Below are positions 41,095-53,000 of a stretch of DNA of 64,000 nt, one piece after another; position 1 is the first letter of the stretch; every line of letters starts with the position of its first letter. The stretch is from the NCBI GenBank assembly GCA_029582155.1, contig CM055898.1:37395458-37459457 (forward strand). The letters run 5' to 3'. This stretch comes from Panopea generosa. Its lineage: Eukaryota; Mollusca; Bivalvia; Adapedonta; Hiatellidae. Below the pieces are notes generated by a model, which saw only the letters and a program-made list of their open reading frames with translations, was not told where the DNA came from and searched no databases. The translations under genes were made by a program, and so were the position numbers.

Positions 41095-44000
41095 CTGCAA
41101 TCATAAAACAAGATCATGGTCATGCAAGTGCTTGAGAAACAAAATCTATATTAACAAAATGACATCGAGGTTTTGCTTGTATTTCTTGTTATTTCACAAA
41201 AGTTGCAACCGAGAGCTACTAGTACTGTGGGGACAAATAGTTTAATAATAATCGGATTCAAAATAATGGGGTCATGGATTCAATCCTCTGCCATGATGTG
41301 TGTGGTATCCTTAAGCATGACACTGTATCCACATAATTTATTATGTTTAGTACTAGTTTTATCCATGAAGGCTTTGAGTGTGATACAATGTATGTCTAAA
41401 TTGTCAGATGCAAATTAAATTAGTTTAACAAAAAAATCAAGTTTAACTAAAAGTAAAAATGCTAAAACAATCTAAACATTTTGCAAGCTAAAGTATTTTC
41501 TGTATAAGTCAGTCACTAGAAAAAATGCTGCATGGACTTGATTTGTACTACCCATTACCCAATTATAGACCAAATTCATTGACTCTAGGGCAAAGAGTTT
41601 CTGAGAAAAAGTTTAATATTCATAGAGGTCAAGGTCATCTGAAAAAATGCTGCATAGGTTTGAGTAGTACCACCCATTATACATTTGGTGACTCTAGGTC
41701 TAACAGTTCCGGAGACACAGAGCGCCATGTAAACTGAATTTTGACCTGTCGATGCCATCAAGAGGAAAGTAACACCCATGTCTCTTTTTTTCTTAAATTG
41801 ACTGATTCAATATTTAGCACCATTTTTAAGCCATCAAGGGCTAACAGACGATCAGTTAACCTAACCACTGTTTGATAATGATAATGAGACACAATGTGGT
41901 ATATCAATCATCACGGAGACTGTTGCTGGGTGGGGATTCAAACTCACAACCCTTTGATTTAGAGTCAGACGCACTAACAACTGAGCTTATCTGGCTAGGG
42001 TTTTTTTTCTTGAAAAGGTGAGACAAATACTCTGTATGTTAGTAAAGCGTCTATGCCAACACACACAGTATTATAAGAGGCCAACTCAATGGTGTATTGC
42101 TTTATAGTATCTGACCCCAGTTTCACTAAACATCTCAAATTGAGATTTTTCTCAATTCAATTTTTTCAAAATGCTATTACCCGTACTTCATTTTCATTGA
42201 TCATTTTGCATGTTATCCTTTATTAATGAGGTAAAATCTGTTATAATGAGTTAAAATGATGTGGCTAGTGTGCTCCTCCCACTACAAGAAGTGTTTTTCA
42301 GAATGATTACATTACTACTGTATTAGATAGGCTATCATCGAAGCTAGAGTACACTCAACATTAATGAAAAGATAAATGTACAGTCAAGAATGTAGAAAAT
42401 GTGATTATTAATGCTCACCTGTAACCTTTGTCTTGATTAATCATTTTTATGTCATATATAATAATTAAGGCTCTCTCACCTGCAATATACTCAACACTGG
42501 GTATTGCAATATCTGCATATTTGGTGATCAGTTCACCCCAGAATGTGTTCATATGTCTGTTATGTAAGGGGTCATCTTCTGGATGATAGAAGAATGAGCC
42601 CCACTCACTGGAGAGTAGGTACGCCTCCTCGTCAACGTCTACATCAAGGTTAACCTGGTTCAAAGATACATGTACACAATTACAAAAGAGGTCGTGGTCT
42701 CACTACAGATTTGTTTTCGCCATTTTCTGGGTAATCTTTCCACACCGGCGGACAGATGGAGGGTCATTCTATACCAGCTAAGAACTGAATTGTAAACAAC
42801 AGCAACATCACCAATGGAAAAATAATACATTGTGTATACCAGTATATGTCATGTCTATAAAAAAATACCATAATCTGAAAAATGCAAATATTAATTAATA
42901 TCAAATCTATTCTTGCTCTGACCAAGGACATGTGCCATAATAATAACTGTATGTATCATTTCATGAATTATAGGAGTCACAATGTTTTTTTTGTCTAGTA
43001 AGTGACTGGTGCCTGAAATATGGCAAATAATAAGACGTTAAATACGGTACCTTCCGGATAATTCTGCGCTGTTTTTCATCTGGTTCCCAGTAGTGATGGG
43101 TATTATCATGAGGATGGTACCCCTCTGCTTCCATTTCTTCAAGTACCAAGACTAGGTCCCAATCAGTGCAGGTCTTAACAGGGAAGGCATCTGAACATAG
43201 ACTATCACCAAAATATACAACCTGAAACAGTCAATATTGTGTTGTGGTAAACCTACATGTATTTTGTATCTAATCTAACAATAGTGTTGTTAAATTAATA
43301 CTGCATTAATTAACTAATTTGCCTCATGTACAGTATTTAAAAAATACATCTGAAAATAAACACGAGCATTGTAATGCTGGTGTAAATGCTCGTCTTTCAT
43401 TGCCATTACTAGAGCTATCACTGAAGGTGATGAATACCCCCGAACGCCGCCATGACAGAAAATGGTTAACCATTGTATGAAGTTTTACTAAATTATATCC
43501 AATAGTTTTAAAGTTATGCTCCAGACAAATAAAATTCTTAATAAAAGAGAATGTTATGGATTGAGTTTTTTGTATTGTTAATTTTTTTATGGTTTTGTTA
43601 AAATTAAAAACGGTCTTTTTAACTATTGTGCAGTGTACAAGCTTTCATGGCAATCAATAAATGTTATACTTTTTTGAGTTATGTTGAGGGACAACAATTT
43701 TATGGATAAGAAACAAACAAGAGCACTAGGAATACAATATTGAACCTGCTTTGCTCGAACTCCATGTATTCATCAACTTGGTTCTTTCATGAACTTTATT
43801 AAACTGTTATCACTGATGGCTTTAAAAGTACTTTAAAAGTACTGCACCAGACAAGGGAAATATATCAAAGGGCAATAACTCTGTAATTAGCAAGAATAGA
43901 GTTATGTTTCTTGTACACTGCTCTTCCTGTCATTACATTCTACCATTGTATGAAGTTTGATGAAATTCCATCCAGTACTTTAAAAGTAATGCTCCGGACA

Positions 44001-47000
44001 AGGGAAATATATCAAAGGGCAATAACTCTGTAATTAGCGAGAATAGAGTTATGTTTCCTATACACTGCACTTCCTGTCATTATATTCTACCATTGTATGA
44101 AGTTTGATGAAATTCCATCCAGTACTTTAAAAGTAATGCTCCGGACAAGGGAAATATATCAAAGGGCAATAACTCTGTTAATTAGCAAGAATAAAGTTAT
44201 GTTTCTTGTACACTGCACTTCCTCTCATTATATTCTACCATTGTATGAAGCTTGATGAAATTCCATCAGGTACTTTTCAAGTTATGCTCCGGACAAGGGA
44301 AATATATCAAAGGGCAATAACTCTGTAATTAGCAAGAATAGAGTTATGTTTTCTGTACACTGAACTTTTTCTCATTATATTCCACCATTGTATGAAGCTT
44401 GATGAAATTCCATCCGGTACTTTTCAAGTTATGCTCCGGACAAGAAAAAACATCAAAGGGCAATAACTCTGTAATTAGCAAGAATAGAGTTATGTTTCTT
44501 GAACACTGCACTTCCTCTCATTATATTCTACCATTGTATGACGTTTGATGATATTCCATCCAGTACTTTTCAAGTGATGCTCCGGACAAGGAAAATTGCA
44601 ACGGACAGACCGACCGACAGACCGACCTCAGGGTGACTCCAATATACCCCCATCAAAACTTCGTTTGTCGGGGGTATAAATATATTGCAAACTAGAAATG
44701 CATCCATGGGACACAGATGCCCCCACCTTGTAACTACATTGTAGATATCAATAAAGCCAAATATAAAGTTTCATCAAAATCGATGCATCAATAAAGATTT
44801 TAGAGGTTGGAAACCGTTAGCCAATCAGAGTCCAGATCACCTTATTAATATGTGCCAATTCCATCCATTGTTGAACTTGACCTGGGCCTTGTTCATATTA
44901 AGCCAAATATAAATTTTTCGTCAAAATCGGTCCACAAATAAAGACTTTAGAGATCGGTAATTATCAGCCAATCAGAGCCCAGAACACCTAATTAATATGC
45001 AGGGATTTTGACAGAAATCAAACTTGAGATGAAGTTTATCACCATTCATCTTTTTTCAAAATATGAATCAAATCCATCCAATCCTTCAAGAGATATTGAG
45101 CGGGAAACAATTTCTTGACATTTGTCAATAATCTAAGTCCAAAAAGGGACATAACTCCATCCAAAATCATCAAACTGGAACGAAATACGAACTTAACTTG
45201 AATGTGAAGTCATACACCAAATACGGTTTAAATCAGTTCATTAAAAGGTATCAGTTGGAAACCATTTTGTACGTACGGACAGCAGTGATACTATATGCCC
45301 CCATTGAAAATAGTGGGGGCATAAAAATATGTCAATGTAACTTTTTGGTTTTGGTGAAATACATGTATTAATGGAGGGGAGGTGGAAAGGCAATTGCGCC
45401 CAAGGAGGCAGGAGGTAGGGATGGGGGAGGCAATTGTGCATTTACGGTCATGGCTTGAACAAACCTGAGAGAAAATAATTAGGAGATACTTCATGCAAAA
45501 TATCAAAGCTCTAGGTCTTGTCCCTGTGTATACATGAACATAGCTCAACGCAAAGTTTCTGTGTGAAAGATGCCAATTAACAATACCCAACACACACACA
45601 CAAAAATGAAATATTGTAAAATTCAATGATATAATTGATTCTTACTACTAGAACCATAATAAAGTGCAAGATAACATAATTGCAGAGTTCAAAATGACTG
45701 AATTCATTGTAATGCAAATTATTGTTACTTTGCAAGATAAAAAAAAGAGAGTGACAGACAAAAAGAATGAGAGGGAAGAGAGACAGATGCCATTATTGAG
45801 ACGGAGAGTATCCTATTTTACCACTTTGATCTCATAATGCTGGTCTAACCTTTGGTTTATTGGCCCCCGTGATTTTTGTAATGAGCTTTTCTAGATCCAG
45901 ATGATTTCCACTGGAATATACTCCATGCTGCTTCAGATCAGACCAGTCTACTGCTTCATGTTCAGTAACACCATCTGAAACAATTTAAAAATTGACAGGG
46001 CATCATTAAAAACAATCAACCAATCAATAAAGATTATCTTGACAACTGCACACTTAAGTAGGCAAACAACATCTTTTAATTTCTTAGTTTCAAATGCTTT
46101 CCATTTCATGTCTGCCATTTTGCCTAGGAACTAAGACAATTTATGGTGAAAATTTCCAGCTTTTAACTGATCAATGTGTAAACAATTATAGTCCCAAATG
46201 TTTTAGCGATTGGTTAGTATTGATACACGTTTCATAGTTTAAGGGTTCGACACAGAATACAAGAGGATCACGGTGTGCCTAAATTTTTTACTTTGACATA
46301 AGAGGCTGTATTAATGTTTGGTGGAAGAATATAACACATGTTACACTAAATTTCTATGATTTAGGAATGTTGTAAGTTCAGTACATGAAAGTAAAGAGAT
46401 TCAGAATTTTGTTCCTATTACAGTCTTTAGCAATAACGTAACAATGGGTTTAATGCCATTTTTAACATGTTTCATGTTATATATAGCCTATCCTGTTTTA
46501 TTGGTTGAGGAAGACTGCAGAATGAATTTGAGTAAAACCACCGTCCTTCGGCAAGTAATTGGTAAAATTTCTCACATAAAGTTTTTGAGGCAAGTGGGAC
46601 TCTTTGCAGTTGATAAGTAGGTAATCATGAGACAGCGCCTTAGACCAGAATGCCACAGAGGTCCCCCTTGCATAACAAATTAGAGAATCTCCACACGACA
46701 TAAGATCAACGCAATGCAATTATCTCAAGGAAATGATACATTTTGTATGTGATTGATGACAGTAGAGCTGTTTGCTTTTACCTTATTCTCATGCACGAAT
46801 GGCACGAGTTCAAATTAACTGAAATTATTTGCATTGAATATGCATGTTATACATTAGTTACTGGTTATAAAAAACTGCTTCAAGTGACTGACTTGCAGCT
46901 AGAACCATTGATATTTTGACAGATAGGCCAATTTACATCACAACATTCAAGGCATAGTAAAGATGCTTTTATAAATTCATTAATTACGAACAAAACAAAT

Positions 47001-50000
47001 AGGCTGACACATTTGCAACTTAGATATACAAATATATATACTATCCTATATATTACATGTATAATGTACAATCAAATTAAATTATGATAATTTATAAAAA
47101 ACTGAAGTGTAAAAATACACCAGAAGTTTATTTTTTTTATCAAAATATGACTTGCAAGAACCTTATACATGTACATACATGTATGCAACAACATTTTAAT
47201 GATAATTTAAAAAATATTTATATAAAAAGTCTGTAGTTTACAAGACAAAATTCATAGTTTGATGCAGTACCTAGAGATAGAAAGGGTTTCTGTTCCTTGA
47301 AGAAGCCAGGTTTTCTAGCATTGGTAACAACAATGTCAAAGTATGATCTCCACTCTGGCCTAAAATACACAAAATATCATAAACAGCCAAACTAATCTGA
47401 CACATTGTCCCGATTAGTCCACGTAAATGACTTCAATGTTCTCAGTGCAAATATTACACATTAAATATTTGAGCGACAAAAATTTATAAGGATCTTTCAT
47501 GAATAATATTAGGTTCAGATTAGAATATTGCAATTGGAGGTTTCGCTCAGAACCATCTTTGCTATAGAAGGTCATTCCCCATAACACATTCATCACTGAA
47601 TCCTTTTTTTTTTTTGAATACTACTATTAAAGATTATATTTCTTCTGACCAAATATGTTGATTTTCTTGGAATATCCAAACATCATTATACATACATGCA
47701 TGGGTGTTATGAACATCTCAATCCTAGAGCGAGACATTATACTAACATGCCAAGTGTTATGAACATCTCAATCCTGGAGCGAGACATTATACTAACATGC
47801 CAAGTGTCATGAATATCTCAATCCTAGAGCGAGACATTATACTAACATGGCAAGTGTTATGAACATCTCAATCCTGGAGTGAGACATTATACTAACATGC
47901 CAAGTGTTATGAACATCTCAATCCTGGAGCGAGACATTATACTAACATGACATGTGTTATGAACATCTCAATCCTAGAGCGAGACATCTCAATCCTGGAG
48001 CGAGACATTATACTAACATGCCAAGTGTTATGAACATCTCAATCCTAGAGCGAGACATTATAATAACATGCCAAGTGTTATGAATATCTCAATCCTGGAG
48101 CAAGACATTATACTAACATGCCAAGTGTTATGAACATCTCAATCTTGGAGCAAGACATTATACTAACATGCCATGTGTTATGAACATCTCAATCCTAAGC
48201 GAGACATCTCAGTCCTTGAGCAAGACATTATACTAACATGCCAAGTGTTATGAACATCTCAATCCTAGAGCGAGACATTATAATAACATGCCAAGTGTTA
48301 TAAACATCTCAATCCTAGAGCGAGACATTATAATAACATGCCATGTGTTATGAACATCTCAATCCTGGAGCAAGACATAATACTTACATGCCATGTGTTA
48401 TGAACATCTTAATCATGGAGCAAGACATTATACTAACATGCCATGTGTTATGAACATCTCAATCCTAGAGCGAGACATTATACTAACATGCCAAGTGTTA
48501 TGTACATCTCAATTCTGGAGCGAGACATTATACTAACATGCCATGTGTTATGAACATCTCAATCCTAGAGCGAGACATTATACTAACATGCCAAGTGTTA
48601 GGAACATCTCAATCCTGGAGCGAGAAATTATACTAACACGCCATGTGTTATGAACATCTCAATCCTAGAGCGAGACATTATACTAACATGCCATGTGTTA
48701 TCAACATCTCAATCCTAGAGCAAGACATTATACTAACATGCCAAGTGTTATGAACAACTCAATCCTAGAGCAAAACATTATACTAACATGCCAAGTGTTA
48801 TGAACATCTCAATCCTAGAGCAAAACATTATACTAACATGCCAAGTGTTATGAACATCTCAATACTGGAGCGAGACATTATACTAACATGCCATGTGTTA
48901 TGAACATCTCAATCCTAGAGCGAGACATTATACTAACATGCCAAGTGTTATGAACATCTCAATCCTGGAACAAGACATTATACTAACATGCCAAGTGTTA
49001 TGAACATCTCAATCCTAGAGCAAGACATTATACTAACATGCCAAGTGTTATGAACATCTCAATCCTAGAGCAAGACATTATACTAACATGCCAAGTGTTA
49101 TGAACATCTCAACCCTGGAGCGAGACATTATACTAACATGCATGGGCGTTATGAACATCTCAATCCTAGAGGGAGACATTATACTAACATGCCAAGTGTT
49201 ATGAACATCTCAATCCTAGAGCAAGACATTATACTAACATGCCACGTGTTATGAACATCTCAATCCTAGAGCTAGACATTATACTAACATGCCAAGTGTT
49301 ATGAACATCTCAATCCTAGAGCGAGACATTATACTAACATGCCAAGTGTTATGAACATCTCAATCCTAGAGCGAGACATTATACTAACATGCCAAGTGTT
49401 ATGAACATCTCAATCCTAGAGCAAGACATTATACTAACATGCCAAGTGTTATGAACATCTCAATCCTAGAGCAAGACATTATACTAACGTGCCATGTGTT
49501 ATGAACATCTCAATCCTGGAGCGAGACATTATACTAACATGCCAAGTGTTATGAACATCTCAATCCTGGAGCGAGACATTATACTAACGTGCCAAGTGTT
49601 ATGAACATCTCAATCCTAGAGCGAGACATTATACTAATGTGCCAAGTGTTATGAACATCTTAATCCTAGAGCAAGACATTATACTAACGTGCCAAGTGTT
49701 ATGAACATCTCAATCCTGGAGCGAGACATTATACGAACATGCCAAGTGTTATGAACATCTCAATCCTGGAGCGAGACATTATACTAACATGCCAAGTGTT
49801 ATGAACATCTCAATCCTAGAGCGAGACATTATACTAACATGCCAAGTGTTATGAACATCTCAATCCTAGAGCAAGACATTATACTAACATGCCAAGTGTT
49901 ATGAACATCTCAATCCTAGAACAAGGCATTATACTATTAAACATGCCAAGTGTTACAATCATCTCAATCCTAGAGCAAGACATTATACTAACATGCCAGG

Positions 50001-53000
50001 TGTAATGAACATCCCAATCATAGAGTGAGACATTATACTAGCACATGAATCTTATGAACATCTCAACCCTGGATTGACACATCCTACTTGCAATTCCTAA
50101 CATGTGTGTTTTATGAAATCTGGATCCCAAATTGATACATCTTGCAAACATGAGCATTTTTTGAACATCTAGCAGGAACAGTTTGGGATTATATACCTTG
50201 AAAAATTCTAAAAATTAGTTGCAAATTTCGTTATTGTATCGATACAATATTTATATCAAACCAACCACATAATATATTTACATAACACACAAGAAAAATG
50301 TGCACATATCGTAACACATTACCAGCTGTTCTTGGTTACATACCCTAACACATTACCAACTGTTCTTGGTTACATACCTTAACACATTACCAGCTGTTCT
50401 TGGTTACATACCCTTACAAATTACTAACTGTTCTTGGTTATATACCTTAACACATTACCAACTGTTCTTGGTTACATACCTTAACACATTACCAGCTGTT
50501 CTTGGTTATATACCCTAACACATTACCAGCTGTTCTTGGTAACATACCCTTACAAATTACTAACTGTTCTTGGTTATATACCCTAACACATAACCAGCTG
50601 TTCTTGGTTACATACCATTACACATTACAAGCTGTTCTTGGTTATATACCCTAACACATTACCAGCTGTTCTTGGTTACTCACCCTAACACATTTCCAGC
50701 TGTTCTTGGTTACATACCATTACACATTACAAGCTGTTCTTGGTTATATACCCTAACACATTACCAGCTGTTCTTGGTTACTCACCCTAACACATTTCCA
50801 GCTGTTCTTGGTTACATACCATTACACATTACAAGCTGTTTTTGGTTATATACCCTAACACATTACCAGCTGTTCTTGGTTACTCACCCTAACACATTTC
50901 CAGCTGTTCTTGGTTACATACCATTACACATTTCCAGCTGTTCTTGGTTACATACCATTACACATTACAAGCTGTTCTTGGTTACACACCCTTACACATT
51001 ACAAGCTGTTCTTGGTTACTCACCCTAACACATAACCAGCTGTTCTTGGTTACATACCATTACACATTACCAGCTGTTCTTGGTTACATACCATTACACA
51101 TTACAAGCTGTTCTTGGTTATATACCCTAACACATAACCAGCTGTTCTCGGTTACATAACCTAACACATCACTAGCTGTTCTTGGTTATATACACAACAC
51201 ATTACTAGCTGTTCTTGGTTACATACCCCAACACATTACCAGCTGTTCTTGGTTACATACCCCAACACATTACTAGCTGTTCTTGGTTACATACCCCAAC
51301 ACATTACCAGCTGTTCTTGGTTACATACCCAAACACATTACCAGCTGTTCTTGGTTACATACCCTAACACATTACTAGCTGTGAGCTCAGCAAAATCGAT
51401 ATGTGATGATGTTGTCAGGAATACACATTTATTTTCCTTCTTCAGGTCTTTAAGCCATTGTTTTACCCCCTCACTACAAGGACGGTAAAATTTACTTGAC
51501 ATCTTTTTCACAGTGGGGAAAAAATAACCAGAATTTTCTGAAATTATAGAAAAAACAAAATGTCACAATCTTGTACTATAAATCAAGTACATGTTTAAAG
51601 TATTGTCATCATCAGCAACCAGTGTTGTTTTTTTGTTATTTTGGGGGATGGGAAAAACATTGGCAACAACCACAGATCATCAGCAGTAATTGCAATATAC
51701 AGAAGAAACTCATTATCTCCATAATAGAGGGACTGGCAAAAGACATCAAGATATTCGAATATCGGCATAGATTTTGTCTCAAGATAAATATTTATTTTCA
51801 TCACCTGATAACTGTAGACTTGTCATATGTCAATTGTACTTTCACTTTCATATCACGGTCCATGCAGTAGAATTACACTGTCGTGATAATGCTCATTTCT
51901 GGGTCCATCTTTAAATTGCTTCGCAGCGTGAGATATAAGTTGAGGCTGATTTATTGAATCAAATATTATTATATAATTTACAGGCAATCACCCAATTCAG
52001 TGACCTGATGTTTGCAACTTTCTGTCAGTCATTAAAACTGACTTTTTTGCAGTAGACCAGTAACTTGTGTTGCACTGCACTGTTTTCCACTCTGTCAGTG
52101 AATATAAACATAATTCACCCAATAATTCAAAAGCGTTCTATATCAGGTGTCAAAAGGCATCAATATTAGAGGTGTCCGAAGGCATCAATATTAGAGGTGT
52201 CCAAAGGCGTCTATATTAGAGGTGTCCAAATGCGTCTATATGAAGTAAAGGGTTAACCCTTTACTTCATATAGATGCCTTTGGACATCTCTAATATTGAA
52301 AGCATTAATTCACCACATATCAGCAATGGGTGAATTATGTTTATATTAACTGACAGAGTGGAAAACAGTGCAGGAAGTGTTCAGATTGCTCGTTACGAGC
52401 AATCTGAACTCTTCCTGCACTGTTTTCAGAGGTCTTCTGTGATTGGTGTGGGAAAATGCGTATCTATGGAGTAAAGGGTTAAATGGCCTATTGAGAAGCC
52501 TGGGGCTGTTTAAGACAGGTTTGACTGTATCTATAACATAACGAGTTTAACTGTTAACAACAAACCTCCAAATGCCTGAAATCTATAATTATGATAAAGA
52601 CCACCTGGTACATCATGCCACAGAACTGGACCATAGTCATCCAGGGGAGCACCATTCTGAAATTATAAAAAATTAAAAGGTCTTAATACTTAATCATATT
52701 ATTATGTTTAAAATAAAAGGCTCATTAAACTTCTGAAACGACCGGTTTTGATTGATAATTTCAGTCTGTTCTACTATTCCAGTTCAAAGACTACATGATT
52801 ATTTGACCTCTGAGAAAGAAAGCAAACAAAGATATAAATAAAAGATGCATTATTTTTGAAAATTGCAAACGGGTGTTTGTTTACAAATCAATAGTTGATT
52901 TTTTTTCGATAAAACATATTTGGCATAAAGTGGGTAACCATGAGTACGACGGATGGTTATTTATAAGCATATCAATTTGTGTACTTACAAACATTGGCAA

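Noticed and set aside
47695-50070. TACTAAC branch-point motif repeated in every 50-bp unit
   Set aside because: The motif is on the plus strand, whereas the gene is transcribed from the minus strand, so it is not present in the pre-mRNA.
47695-51382. CRISPR-like regularly spaced repeats
   Set aside because: The arrays are head-to-tail minisatellites without unique spacers, in a split eukaryotic gene.
50672-51488. Plus-strand frames reading MVTHPNTFPAVLGYIPLHIT-type repeats
   Set aside because: Antisense reading of the 34-bp splice-junction array in NT5DC1 intron 7; the period of 102 bp keeps the frame open.
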